A stretch of 64,000 nucleotides of DNA from Acheta domesticus (GCA_031308135.1 JAHLJT010000631.1:3387371-3451370), one strand, 5' to 3'. Counted from the first letter of the stretch, positions 45,255 through 58,099 are shown. The notes: generated by a model from the sequence alone, not told the origin. Translations and numbers: made by a program.

Positions 45255-46335
45255 ATTTCTTACAGAACGAGGAAAGTTTTCAAAGACTGTCGAGGGTAAG
45301 CTGTTCTAATCCTTTATCGTCTAATTCATAATAGAGTGTTTTGTGACGTCTGTCCACAAGGACAGACTGAGGCCACCGTAACTTGTTTCTACATCTTTCC
45401 TAGTACTACCTTAATTTCAACGTAACACCTCAAACCGAACCTTGAAGCCCGAACAAATCTTCGAACCTTAGACCATGTTTTCTCGAGTAGGAATGAATAC
45501 TCATTTGCTATGGATGGCCATATCCAAAACGTTATAATATAAAATGTCTGTTTTCAAACCTCTCGAGAGAAAGAAATGTCGAACGAGAAGAAATATTTTT
45601 TTTTAATCTACTTCTTTCGTTCGATTTTGTAAGGATTGCCCCCTCTGGCATAGGTTTCTCGATTTTGCTTCGAATTTCACTTCATGTCAGTTCTCCTATG
45701 TAAGCTTTAAATAGAGCGCAAAGCCTGACCTTTTTTCTATGGGTTTCTAAAGGTTCCCAAATCAAACCATCGAACGTGCTCTGTTTACCGAGTGAGAATT
45801 TTCTGCCCGCCTTTGAATTTTATGCATACCGTGTCTTTGACCCTTTCTGTAAGGGTCCCAGCAAGTTACTCTATAATATTCTAAAATAGGGCGAATGAGA
45901 GGCGTGTAAGCAAATGCTTTTGCACTTGGACTATTTTTTTACTATAACACAGTGTACATTTCTCCACGCTTTTCCCAGCGCGTAATTTACATGCTTATCC
46001 CAGCTGAGTTTTGTGTCTAAGAGGACTCCAAAATACAGGAAGTGTCCTGAGGTATTACGTCAGAGACTAATTTATAAGATAAAACGGGATAACTGTGAGT
46101 TCTAAGAAAAGCGCAATGGCTTGGCTTTTGGAACAATTAACTTTCATTTTATTGGAGATTCCCCAGTATTTTATTTTATTTAAATCTGCAAATGCAAGTG
46201 TGTAACATCCATATTTGATTTAATAACACGATAGAGTGTGCAGTCATCTGTAAATATAATCGGACGCGCGATATATTATTTTGCGTCAAGTCAATTATAT
46301 CTACTATAATATCTGTAAAAGTACTTCAAACCAAA
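45255..46335 (-). pseudogene. LINE reverse transcriptase C-terminal part, decayed
   Basis: Minus-strand translation gives, in order and across several frames: IIFTDDCTLYRVIKSNMDVT (the F-A-DD catalytic motif with Ala replaced by Thr; codons at 46240-46254), ISNKMKVNCSKSQAIALF, FGVLLDTKLSWDKHVNYALG then KAWRNVH, AYTPLIRPILEYYRVTCWDP then YRKGQ, IQRRAE, and IWEPLETHRKKVRLCALFKA. This is the palm-to-thumb and connector order of jockey/CR1-like non-LTR retrotransposons, including the LVRPILEY-WDP motif. Many stops and frameshifts make it inactive. It lies head-on to the LINE endonuclease at 46408-48370. Confidence 0.88.
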
Positions 46336-46407
46336 AATATGATTATAAATGTTATTCCAATTTACTACAATAGATTCCAGATAAACTAAATTCTCTTTAT
46401 CTATTCG

Positions 46408-46553
46408 ACTTTAATCCAAATAAAATAAAAAAAACAAGAAAATTCCTTCCAACACTTCCTAACGATCGTAAAATAACAATAACATGTTTAACAGAAACCC
46501 ATCCTCTACCAGGCGAACTTTTCTCTATACTGCAACGTTATGGGCTAGCTATA
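46408..46553 (+). pseudogene. LINE endonuclease, N-terminal piece
   Basis: Plus-strand LFDFNPNKIKKTRKFLPTLP, then KITITCLTETHPLPGELFSI, fits the start of a jockey-type APE endonuclease: W-NPNGI-KK, then the -LTETHL catalytic Glu strand. The frame runs into unrelated sequence at 46554, where a 1.38-kb insertion begins. The rest of the domain resumes after 47937. Confidence 0.75.
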
Positions 46554-47931
46554 GCGGCCCCACGTTGGGAAAGCCGAATTGCAACGGTAAGGGTGAAAGA
46601 GCGGTGCAGGTGCAACGACTACTTTAAATGATGAGCCGTAACTGGGCAGTAAAATAAAATGATACATTTATTTTCGACCTACGGCCGGGGAAGTTACATG
46701 AAAAAAAAATCCCATGAGGTGGGATCACACCCTACCTATTGAGCTCGGTAAAAAGGAAAAATAAAATAAAAGAAAGTTAATGACACTTCTGTTACACTCT
46801 ACAAAAAAAATATGCCATTGCGCGGCATCGCTTAATTTTAACAATAACAAACAAACAAACAACATAAAGAAAGACCAAACTCTTTAAAAGTTCGATGGCA
46901 TTTTCCGCCTCGTCTCGAGGCAGGGCGCCCCAAAGCGCGGGCGTGCGTGAAAAGTCTTATCTGTGGACGAGCGTGGACTGGGGTGTCCACGTTGAGGTCG
47001 ATGGCCTTGGCGTCTTCCACGGGCGTCGTCTTACTGGCTGCTGTGTTGCAACGGGAAGGCGGATATCTTCCCGTGGTCCCTGCTGTCCCGAGGTCCCCTT
47101 GGCGTCTCGCCACCAAGACGCTGGACGAGTCCGGGTTCGTCTCTCATTACGGCTATGACGAGCGATACTACAGCATTTAATCGCTGGCGCGGACCGTAGG
47201 CTAGCTCCTGATACTCGCGGCTCGTTCGCCCGACTTAGGCAACGAGTTTCGGTCGCGAAGCGCCCTCTCGTAACTTAGAGCGCTCGCTTTTTAAGCGTTA
47301 CTCTCGCAGCCGACGCTCACGCGTGGTCGCTCTCACGACTACCTCCCCCTCGTAACTCTCGTGTTAGTGTCCCTAAGATTTCGGGAATACGTCCCTCTCC
47401 GTATTTTCCCCTTCCTAAGTTTTTCCTGGGCTCGCTGACCTACTTTTTGAAACCTCTCATTGGCCGCATCTTACTGCGTCGCAGAATTAATTTAGACGAA
47501 TGGCGGTCCGAGGATTTGTGGAAAATTTTCTGAATTCTCTCTCTCTCTCTCTCCCGAAATGCTATCTTTGTTGACCGGAACGCAGCTGCGTTCGTCGGGG
47601 GGTGGTGGCATTCCGATTGAGCAATTATCGTATGGCAAAGGGGTTCGGGCTTTCTGAAATTATCGCGACAGGCGTGGAAGCGAGGAGGGCGCCCCAGGGT
47701 CGGCGGGGGGTGGGTGACAAAAGGTGCATTCAGTGGAGTGGTTTCGTCAAGTGGCCTTTGACGACAAGTGGCAATACATTTTGACCAGGCAGGCTGGGGG
47801 TGCGACTCTGACAGCAGAGGACAACGGGCGTGGTGGAACGCGGCTGGGCCGGGGCGAGCGGGGGGAAGCGCACGTGCGTCTGCCTGAGAGTACGAAAAAG
47901 AAGTTTTTTGTAGTAAATTTATTAAGGCACC
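46554..47931 (-). mobile_element. insertion in a LINE endonuclease, LTR-like
   Basis: The 1378-bp block interrupts the LINE endonuclease and is flanked by a 6-bp direct repeat GCTATA at 46548-46553 and 47932-47937. Its left edge GCGGCCCCACGTTGGG is, inverted, CCCAACGTGGGGCCGC, which resembles the region after the primer-binding site of insect Gypsy-like elements. This is followed by a candidate LTR on the minus strand starting near TGCAACGACTAC (46607). It has a GC-rich right half with a short CT run at 47530-47553. No gag or pol is present and the ends are not TG/CA, so the class is tentative. Confidence 0.5.
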
Positions 47932-47937
47932 GCTATA

Positions 47938-48370
47938 TGCCGCCACAATACCAATTTCAAAATTTATTGTAATCATTGGATCACAACACGGCTTTAGTGA
48001 AGTAGCAATTTTATACTTCAAAACGATATTAGACATACCCAAATATACACACAAGTCATCAATATAAACGGTAATGGAACGGAAGTAGTTATCATTACAG
48101 TCTGTAAACAACCTAGTGAAAAATGTCCACTAATAGAATACTATAAAATCTTTTCTCAATATTACCGATTTATTATGATGGGAGATTTAAATAGCAAGAA
48201 CAGTATTTGATGATGCAATGTGACTGCGCATTGGGGTACCGCATTGTACGTAACGCATGTAAACACGAGCGGTCACATTAATATCCCTGGCTCCCTAGAA
48301 CCTGCCCACTATCCAACTGATTTAAAGAAAACATGAGATCTGGGCTGTCCGGGTGACGCCGCGTACTAGG
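47938..48370 (+). pseudogene. LINE endonuclease, C-terminal piece
   Basis: Two frames give VAILYFKTILDIPKYTHKSS, then VININGNGTEVVIITVCKQP, then YYKIFSQYYRFIMMGDLNSK. These match the strand order of a jockey-type endonuclease: VAIL, V-I---E--I-TVYKPPS, F-I-GGDLN-KH--W. The last carries the GDxN catalytic motif, here GDLN. A later stretch reads GHINIPGSLEPAHYPTDLKK, like the -EPT-YPTD- region. In-frame stops are present. Confidence 0.82.
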
Positions 48371-48919
48371 CTGGGTAGCTGATGTTTCGACCATCTTTTT
48401 CGAGGTCTTCTTGAGGGCTGGTCTGCGCTCGGGTATATGATGGGTGAAAGAGCCGAAAAGAAGAATATTATGGGTTAGTTATTTTAGTTAGTTATTTGTC
48501 GTTCTTGAGCATAGTCCGTGCTACTATTTCGAAAACTATTTTCTGAAGTTTTGTCCAACAGACGTTTTGCTGCTGAACACCACAAGCAATATGAAATAAT
48601 TTAAACGAGTTATTTCATGTTTACCTTAAGTTCAATCTCGATTTCTTACTCAACACTCTCCCTAAGAATGAATAAAATAAATTCCATCCTTTGAAGTCAC
48701 TATGCTTCTTTTTAGCCTCTAGTGCGGCTCATGGGCAACGTACTAGCTTCCCATGGAGAAGCCCGTATTTGATTCCAGGTTGTGACAAAAATAGAATTGT
48801 AGCTTTGCTTTAAAATCTCAATACATCTGTAGCGATGAAAAGCTCAGGCACACGGATCTTCCTACCTACGGTGACAGGAATACGTTATCTTCGTCACATG
48901 TCGCTCTTACTCCCTAGCA
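48371..48919. other. stretch with a weak tRNA-like sequence
   Basis: About 48725-48785 (plus) has GCGGCTCATGGGCAACG and GTATTTGATTCCAGG, a very degenerate box A/box B pair. Nothing else recognised. Confidence 0.3.
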
Positions 48920-49110
48920 AATTTCACTATAGTGCAAGTTATTCAACTCTGCCCCTGGCAGGTATCAGCTGTTGACGGTTTCATCCAATCGGGAGCTCAT
49001 ATGTCGCTACACTGGCGTCACTATGGTGAAGTTCAACCTCCCCATTGGATGAAACCGTCAATAGCTGATATCTGCCAGAGGGCAGAGTTGAATAAATCAC
49101 AGCAGGCCCA
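48920..49110. mobile_element. palindromic MITE, CATCCAATC family, copy 2
   Basis: Arms 48938-48997 and about 49040-49095 pair: TTATTCAACTCTGCCCCTGG / CCAGAGGGCAGAGTTGAATAA, and GACGGTTTCATCCAATCGGG / CCCATTGGATGAAACCGTC. It shares the order CTGCCCCTG-CAG-ATCAGCTG-CATCCAATCGGGAGCT with the element at 59370-59545. Non-coding. Confidence 0.8.
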
Positions 49111-49164
49111 GGCATGGGGGACACCGTTAGCTAGCCGGGAAAGTCGGACTATCGACATGCCAGA

Positions 49165-49550
49165 CACATACAGTTGTTAACAGTCTTGTTTGTACAATCC
49201 ACAATTTGCTCGAAAATCGTTAATTTTAAGGGGAAAATTGAGACTAATGCAAAATATATTACAAGATAATTGAACTATTCCATTTAAATAAAATGTAACT
49301 TTGTACACCTACACGAAATGGACTTGAATTTGAAATTCACCAGCATATTTAGTAGCGCGGGAACCAGCCGCTACAAAGGTTTCCAAGCAACTAAATGTGC
49401 TGGCGAACTTCAAATACAAGGCAATTTCGTCTAGGTGTACAAAGTTACATTTTATTCAACTAGAATAATTCAATTATCTTGTAACATATTTTGCATTAGT
49501 CAAATTGTGGAATGTACAAACAAGACTAGTATTAACTGTACATACATGTT
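49165..49550. mobile_element. fold-back element with long arms
   Basis: The left arm (49167-49345) and right arm (49375-49550) are inverted copies: TCTTGTTTGTACAATCCACA / TGTGGAATGTACAAACAAGA, and ATGTAACTTTGTACACCTAC / CTAGGTGTACAAAGTTACAT. The left arm has about 38 bp not present in the right arm. It starts only about 60 bp after the neighbouring MITE. Confidence 0.82.
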
Positions 49551-50050
49551 TCTCTTTTTTACCCCTATTATTACTAGCATTCAACGAACATTTTCGAAAC
49601 AAAACAAAAATCGCATTTCTCGCTCTTCGAGCTCCGTTTCTACCCACTGCGGGGCGTCAGTGAAGGTTGCGCGGACTTTGCGAGTATTTTTGCCGATGAC
49701 TCCCACAAGCAGACCGCCCGCCGTCGCGAGACAAGGGGAAATTTTTTTTGAGAGACAATGGCGCGAGAATGTTTCGCGTGTCTCCGACGTTTTCTCGTAT
49801 CTGGAAATCTCCGCGCGGCGCCGGCTCGTTTGGGACGGAGGTCAACAAGAAGGATTCGCGCCGCGCGGGGATTCTATCTCTGAAACCGCAAGGGCGGAGG
49901 CGACGCGGCGACGCGGCGATCCGGCCCGCGCGGAAAACGGCTTTGGTCTTGAGTAGGGAGCGGATTAGTATGATTTTGCATATTTTTGTCCGTTGGCTCA
50001 GGACAGCTTTGTCCGTTGGCTCAGCTAAGAGTAATTTCTTGACATTTGGT
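49551..50050. other. CpG-rich block, no recognised gene
   Basis: 49630-49950 is GC- and CpG-rich with open frames on both strands (for example plus 49435-49956), none recognisable. A TTTGTCCGTTGGCTCAG duplication lies at 49985-50026. Confidence 0.35.
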
Positions 50051-53000
50051 TATAATCGGATACTTTGTAGATTAATTTGTTAGTGCATATTTGACAGATT
50101 TTTCCTGTTGGGGCATATGGGAGCATATTTTGCATATTTTGTAATTATGGGAGAATATTTTGCATATTTTGTTAAATTAGAGAAAATGTTTCGTGTTTTC
50201 ATAGAATCTATTTGTGAGCGTTCATTTTATTAGAAAAGCTTGTCAGAATTTTTTATTTTTTTATTTTCTATAGATGATAAAACACTTGTGCAAATGTAGA
50301 ATATTTCTTGATACATTTTTTAAACCAGGCAGAAAAAGCGAAAGACCTGCAATGTAGGTTCTTCACTAAGGTGCATATTTACTTGAATTATTTCTATCGT
50401 GAAATGCGTTAGGTTTCATCATGTTTGCACAATTTTTTTCCAAACATGCTTCTCCTGTATTTTATCAAGAAAGGTTTATACAGAAAATGAAATATTGTTA
50501 ATTTTAACTGAATATTTAAGTGCATATTACACCATTTTTAGGTCATAAATGCGTATTTTAAAAACCATATTTCAAGATTTTAGGGCATAAAAATAGGCTC
50601 CCTAGTCATGAGTAGAGGAAGAATTTTGATGACCTAAAACATTCCCAAAAATGATCAATTAAATTCTCTTAAAATGTTTTTAAAATGCTCTAAAAGCGAA
50701 GGAAAGTTACGTAAAAAATTTGATCGAAACCAGTTCGGATGAACGGCTCAAACTATTGGATACGTTACTGATGTAATGGAGGCTGCTTCTATTCGTTCAA
50801 GTGAACTATGCTTTCAAACTTTTGGTTTGGACTGTCCTTTACCAGGAAATCTGTCTTTAGTTATCCCGAAATCGGCTGAACCGCCAATGGCGCTGACAGT
50901 CGTCACAGGAACCTTAGATTACATTCTCATAAAGGCTGACATTAAAACTTCTGAGCGAAGAAATCGAATAGGCTACCAGGTATACTTAGGAATTCTGTGG
51001 AGAACATTACGGCATTTTTCTAAAGAGAAAAAAAAAGACATTTCATTAAAGTCCGCCTCCTAGTCATGCGACACGTGACAAGGAGTGCATGGCTGTTCGA
51101 CAATTGAGGCACTCAGAATAAAAACGGCAGATCCCAAACGAAATTCGTTTTGAGAAAAAATACTTTTTTTCTTTTCGCTCACGTTCATTTTCATTCCGGG
51201 CAAACTTTTGAAGGTGGAGGTTTGAGGGTTTTGCCACATCCCAATCCATTTGATATTTCAGCATATGATAGAAGTATGACGGTAAACTCCTGCCAAATAC
51301 CCAATTGAAAATGCAAGGTCTGTTGGGATCTGCCGTTATTATCCTGTGCGCAATTGTTACGTTTCAGTTCTTGGCCTGGTTCCTATGGTATGCACGTTCA
51401 CTGCAATTTCTTTTCAGTGCCAATACCCTGAAGTAAGGATCTCTTTATTCGAACGATATTCTAATTTGAGTAGGAATTAAATGATCGCAGGTGTTGTCAT
51501 TGCCAACAATGTTGTTTATTTCAAGAGCAACTTTCGACGGCTTAGCCATCATCGTCAGTTTCTGCTGTCTGGAAGCCACAAAACGACTAGTTTGTGGCTT
51601 GTAGTCGCTATGTAATTTTAAATGCCAACGACATTTCACCACAAAACCAATATTGTGTGAGAAAATTAGTTGCTTCTATCCATTTTCAAATACGCAATTC
51701 CAAGATTGTTTTCCGTCTGATTTTGCTCTACCATCAATGTACGTTTTCCCTTCTATTCGTCTATCTTCAACGAGATACATTTTGCCAAGATATGTAATTC
51801 ATTGAAAGCATATTCATTATACGAGAAAATAAAGTTAAAATCCGTGATGTATAATGCACTCTACGTGATGTAGTTCACTTGCGATTGTGCTGATAACAAA
51901 ATTCTAATACGTAATAAAGAAACAAAGTTCAACAGTAGCTGTTTTATTATTGTTAAATACATAACTAGACGTACAACTGAATTGTACAGACTTTCTCGTA
52001 CTAGTTAGTCTCCTTATCTCTTTCGTCTGATGTTAGGTTTTGGGTTTTGCTCACATCCTCCTTCCAAAAAAAAAAAAAGATTTGGAGTAGTTTTTTAGAA
52101 AAAAAAATTAAATTGCCTTTACTTTAAGCAAAATTTACGCGAAAGCTACTTAAAAAAATTGTACATGACTGCTTGAATTTCTATTTTACTGCTAATACGT
52201 ATTTATTTCTCCCAAAAATATGTTTAAAATTAAACACTGTTTAAAATGACTCTATAAATGCTGTTTTTTAGCACAAAACGTCGCCGATCTGATGCTAAAA
52301 TGGATTTGGAGAATCTAAAAGAAATTAATAGTTCTTCTTTCTACGAAGTAATAGTATTATAGCCCACTGGCCTCCACAACACTTTTATTTGAAATATGTA
52401 TAATAGGTTCGTAATATACACAACGATGTTTACGAGGAGCCGGTACTCAAGTGAATTGAAGTACCGTGCAGTCAGTGATGCGTCGCAGAGAAGGAAGGTC
52501 TCTGTGGCCTAAATCACGATAGAACAATGATCTGTAAAAAAATAAATCGTAATTTCAATCCAGTTACGCACGGGCCATAAGAAACATGAGTCAGCACGTG
52601 GTTGAAATTACTTCTGCTTCACAAACATCAGCTGATCCTTCATTCCGAGGACGCGGATAACAAACAGCGGGTGAAAGTTTCACAATAAAAGGCGAAGGTC
52701 CGGTGGTCATAGAAGCGCAGTAGCATTGCATAGCACCATCCAATTACAAAGCAATGTATCAACCGGTTATGCGGCATCATACAAGTTTTGAGATAATCGT
52801 GTTCAAAGGTTTTATTACATTTTCAGCTCTAAAAACTGTAATTTAATTATTTCATTCATTCAAGAGCCAAACTACACAAACATGAGTGGAATATCTGGCG
52901 CTTACCTGCATAATGTGAAATTTAGAACAGCGGATTTGAAGATCTAGATTTAAAGCCGGTTGTTGCAAAACATAAAATCCCTGATGTGACTGATGGCGTT

Positions 53001-54969
53001 TACATTTTTCATGAATTATAAGGCTATTTTTACAGATTTGGTGCCAAAATTTTGCGTCCACTTAGAACATGGTCCAATAAAATTGGCGTCCATATCTCAT
53101 TATTTTTCAAAAATGGCGCTTAGCCGCTTGATGCATAACACAGTCCAATTAAAAGACGATTCCAACAACATACATTCCAAACTCACAACTGAAATGTTCT
53201 TTTTCAATGTATAATTGTACACAGAAATGTAATGAAATATGTAAATGAAAATTCAATAAGTAAAATATGCAAAAAACAAGTAGTTCTAATCCATTCAGAA
53301 TGTCTTGTAAAATCTTAAAAAAAAAAAAGAATGCAGATGTCTTCTTTCTGCAAAAAATATGCATTTACACGAAAATTTGTTTCGAACTTGTATGTTAATG
53401 AACGTGATAAACAAATAATTACATCCATAATGTACATTTTAACGACATGAGAGATATTTTTAAAAAATAGTACATTTAAGTAACTTTTCAAAAACCAAAA
53501 TAATACATCAAAATAGGTCTTATGTCATGTAATTGAGTGCCTGTAACACTATACGTACAAAAAGTTCAACTATAAAGTTGTTGCTGTTTTGGGAAAAAGC
53601 TTGTTTTTAAAGTTTTTACTTTCTCGTATACGTACGTAGTATATACGGAGTAATATACTCTGACCGGCTTCTTCTCGCGACTCTTGCAACAGTATTTACT
53701 CTACCAAATACACAGAAAATTTCAACCAGACTCTCTCGAAGCCGCTCCGTCGGGTAAATATTTATTTATATTTATGGATCCGATAGTCTGCCTGTACAGG
53801 GACTCGGTAAAAAAAAATATTACGTACGATTTGGAAGCCCTCTTTGAAGCTATTTAAAAAAAACCATACTCACTTCTGTTAATCACGTTGCCTTTTTTTA
53901 TGTTCCAGTTGGAAACAAAACCTCACTTTCAAAACAACAAACAAAACAAGCGATTAGCAGACAATCGCTTACTATTGTGATTTGTTATTAATTTATAATT
54001 ACCTCCCCTTTTGCATGCGTGGCCATTTTCACTTTTAATTACTAATTCTAAAATCATGCAAATTAATTATTACAGTACTCGTTCTTCGTGCAATAGTAAA
54101 TTTGAAAAAAAAATGTCCCCGTTTATTTACTTCCCTAATGCGTAGCCTCTGCTCTCTTGAAAGTTGTCCTGTCCATTCCATTGGGGATTTGGTCACCCAC
54201 ACGGCATCCACTTGTTCCACACACGCAATTTGCTTCTAAATTTCAGTCCCGGATATTATCTACTAATTATCCATGATTACAGAAAAACAAAAATAATTAT
54301 GACCTTTCATCACTGGCGTCCGCGTTCGACATTACTACGTTACAAAAAACATTCATGTGTCAAAAATTTCATTCAAAAATTGAATCTAACATTGGCGTAT
54401 CATCTTTCCAACGCTCTCTGACACGCCAGAAACCCTTCTATCTACATGCTCATCTTACGTGCTATTCAGCTACTGTCTTGCCCGCGTGAAAAATCCCCAA
54501 AATGTGTTTTTCTTCTTTCCTTACAGTGAGCAAGTCATTTAATATCTCGCACACAATCCTATCGTGATTGGTCCTTCATCCTTTCACGCTGGAATTGTTT
54601 ATTCCTTGGTTCCTTATTGTAAATGTTTCTTTGCCCACACATGTAAATTATTTCTTTGCCCACAGATTTACTCACGTGTCCTTTCCTAAATTGAATCATT
54701 AACCTTTTTCTTCTTTCCAACCCCCGCTATCACTTGTATTGACATTTTTCTTTAATATTTTTAATTAATACCTGCGCTAATTTTAACTCGTGATCATTTT
54801 CCCAATCATTGTCGCGACTGTTCATGTCTGCACTCAATATTATTTTTTCACAAGGAGCATTTATTTATCCTTGTGATAACCTATTACGATAAGAAGTGTA
54901 GAGAAAATAATGTAACGATGGAGAAAAATCAACTTCGGGATTTCAACAAAAAAAAATTGGTGAAAGCGG
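50051..54969. other. long AT-rich stretch with no recognised gene
   Basis: Short frames only. Small inverted matches (AATAAAAACGGCAGATCCC at about 51118, with GGGATCTGCCGTTATTAT at about 51328) hint at a 230-bp MITE. The plus frame 50776-51063 (95 codons) is free of repeats but unrecognised. Nothing else could be supported. Confidence 0.4.
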
Positions 54970-55360
54970 AGAAGGTGTTTTTTTCTTTTTTTGAAAATGT
55001 CCATTTGTCTGTCCACAACAGTACCCCCTAAAGTGTTCGTAGGATATTTTTCAGAACGAATATTTCTCGGCCAATCTGGCGCGACACGAAGACCTGCGAT
55101 ATTGAATTTTTTTTTTTCAATTTTGGAGGTACATAACATGAAGTCTCTAGAACATTTTCCAACTTTCTCACAAATAGCTCAACATTTTTTTTCTCTAAAT
55201 GTTTTGTAAGAAAAGAGACAAATGTCACATGTCCGATTTGCACTGTAACTCGTAACTCTGAATTCTATCGCATTTCAAACGTTTGATTCCTTTTGGTGGC
55301 TTCCTAGAACTATAATCTTTGTTACACATTATGCATTGACATCTGTTTAAATTTGAGACA
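54970..55360 (-). repeat. dispersed repeat family D, diverged copy
   Basis: It aligns in order with 21990-22400: GTCCATTTGTCTGTCCACA, then GGAGGTACATAACATGAAG, then CTCACAAATAGCTC and a TTTTGTAAGAAAAGAGACAAA stretch. It lacks the long tetramer run. Confidence 0.55.
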
Positions 55361-56439
55361 TCTAATGCACAATTAAGAGCCCTCCTTGGCACAAATCCAA
55401 CCTAAGATCGTCCTTTTGAGTCCGAGGCGCTGGAGATTTTATAATCTCCAAATACCGCGACGACAGAGAAACCACCCGGCAAAATCGTATTCTATATTTA
55501 ATTCTGCAGTAGTACTACTCAGCACCGCCGAGACCGAGACTAATGGTTGAAAGCGAACCCAGGGAGTACTTTTCACCTAATGTCAAGAATTGGTATTAAT
55601 CATACAAAATCAGTTCTTTATTTAAAATCTTAGCCGGCCACATAAAGTGCACTCTTTGAACGCTGGCACGGGAGCGAAACTGGCGCAGGTTTCAGAGGCA
55701 AGGTCAGGTGATTGGAACCACGCAGAGATGTAGTTAATCCACCTGAATAAAGCCAAGCAGGTGACATACAAATTGTCCTTCACATATTTAGTGTTTGTAA
55801 GAAGATTATAAGGCTTGTACGTGCTGACAAAGAAATAACATTCCAGGAGAGAAAACTTTATCCAGAAATCTAGAGATGACATACGTTCACATTACAACAC
55901 ATACTTTCGCGCATTATTGGAAACAGTTTCCTAACATTGTAATATTACGACTTCTGCCCTTCTAACACCTCAGTTATAACTTGAAAAAGTTCAATTCAAA
56001 GAAATGTCATTTGTGAATATCCGCATTTATTTAGATAGTAAGGAACAAAAGACCTTTCTTACTTTTAGAAATGAAAAAACTTGATATATTTAACAGCTAC
56101 AGAATAACATAATTGCTACAGAATTTTATACCGAAAAGCAAGAATAAATTTACCTTAGCTTGCCTTGACCACATCGAAGTGAGCTAAAAATTTCTGTATA
56201 CCATAATCAGCATTCAAGACTCAAAATAAAGCAAGCGTATTTGATAGTTTTTAGTTATATCTATTTCCTTTCATAAGAATGCTATCTACATCGTACGATT
56301 CACACGACCGGCAACCATGATAAAAATCCAAAGAACTGCCAACCGCCGCGCCGGGTTGCGAATAGAGAGCGCATAAAACGAAGCGCGGGATGTTCGAATT
56401 TACAATTTTTTAAAAATTTTATAAAAATACAGAGAGTGC
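55361..56439. other. stretch with no recognised feature
   Basis: AT-rich unique sequence. Nothing supported. Confidence 0.4.
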
Positions 56440-57180
56440 GTCGAAAATGGGACCAGCACAACTTTCTTTACCGTTCTGTGCTACAAATGTGAAAAAAATA
56501 AAGAAAATATTTGGAGCAATTTTTGAAAAAAAGTTTAAAATTTAAAAACTGGCTATGTTTGTGGCAAAATTATAGAAAAAATCGTCACATTTTCGAAAAA
56601 TTGAACATGACCTTATTTGAAGTTTTGTTTTTAATGAACACATTTCATTTAAGGAAAAAAGTCTTCATAATTACAGTTGTAGGAAGACGACGAAAAAAAT
56701 TTGAACTTTTACAATTTTCGAAAAATCAGGGACTTTAATGACAATGTGACCTGAACCATTCTCTTAAGCGTCCTTTACACTATCCAAGGACAAAATTTAA
56801 TAAAAAAATTTGGTCCCATAAAAAAAATAGAATGCCCCAGGGGCTTCAAGTAAAGTACCTTCCAAAATTAAAATACCGGTTTAAAATTCAAGAGGCCGCG
56901 ACATCCGCCAAATCGACTGGGGAATATCATTTTGGATGAACATTCTGCTTAAGACTTAGCCGTTAGCGTTGATCACAGATAGATATACGGAGGGACTGAC
57001 GGACGACTGGATGCATAAACGGACGGACAGACGGACGGACGGACGGACGAATGGACGGACATACGGACGAACGGAGAGACGTTTTGCGCTCAATCAATTT
57101 TTCGGTATCGAGGACTCATAATACATTGATCCAGTGTAAACAACGTATTAAGAGGAAGTAATTTACTGTATACAGAGACA
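56440..57180 (+). repeat. dispersed repeat family D, longest copy
   Basis: It contains GGGGCTTCAAGTAAAGTACC, a GGAC-type tetramer run at about 57022-57075 (CGGACGGACAGACGGACGG), and TTTTTCGGTATCGAGGACTC. It is the reverse complement of the copy at 21960-22480. No coding region; the plus frame at 56511-56738 is not recognisable. Confidence 0.7.
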
Positions 57181-57952
57181 AGAGGGCAACAAGAGTTTTT
57201 ATGTCGAAAATTCGCCTTTTTCCCCGGCAACATTTCTATACTTTCTCTACACTGCTTAAGCAGTACGAGAAAGATAAAATTGGAGACATTTTTGAGAAAA
57301 GTTTGAAAATATCTCAGGAAGGTCATGAAATATCCCCAAACTTTAAAGAATTCTTTCTAAAATCCCAGGGCTTTGAGTCGGATCAGATCGCCGGAAATAT
57401 TCATTTTACTTTAAACTGCCAATTATAAAATTTAATTTTAATAATAATTTCATATGTTTTTGTAAACCTTCGTATTAAATTTGTATGCACATATTAAACG
57501 AAATATAGATAAATTATACGAAAATCACTCGTAAACAACAATTATTTAAAAATAAATTATGGCATCCACATATTAAAAGATAAAAAGTGAAGGTTATGAT
57601 AACAAACAAATGTGCTGGCAGCTTTTTGAACTCATATCTGAAATTACCGACCTAGAATTACTAAAATAAAGTTACTTTTATTCATGTTATCGAAAAAAGT
57701 TGCAATTTGTTTCCCTATGTTATTTATACACACGGTTTTTAGTGAAAATGTCGATCCTTTTTTCCCTACCAGCATCAGTTTCAATGTTATTGAGTACTGC
57801 ACAAATCATGATGTGAGCTGTATTCATTAGTTACTCTTGGAATGTGCCCACCACAAGACAAGCCCTTTTCGAGAACCGCAGCATTCAAGGTTACATGTGA
57901 GAATTTACCATCATCCAAGTTTGACAGGGTGTTTCGTAACAGTCGCTGTAAA
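57181..57952. other. stretch with no recognised feature
   Basis: AT-rich. Nothing supported. Confidence 0.4.
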
Positions 57953-58099
57953 GCAATACAGACTTGTCCAAACAAAATTATGCACACGTCTGTAGTATAT
58001 ATTTCATCGAAAACTGTACTTTTAAAGAAATGAAAGGTGAAGAGGCGTAGAGTGAAACACTAAGAACGTATATGGCTATTTCGATAGGATATTCAGAGG
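57953..58099 (+). repeat. direct repeat, left copy
   Basis: About 147 bp from GCAATACAGACTTGTCC to GATATTCAGAGG. A similar sequence occurs at 59080-59225 (GCAATACAGGCTTGTCC to GATATTCAGTGG). The two flank a hAT-like element. Confidence 0.8.

Noticed and set aside
50776..51063. 95-codon plus-strand frame as a gene
   Set aside because: It is not low-complexity, but no motif, splice context or homology could be recognised; length is within chance for this much sequence.
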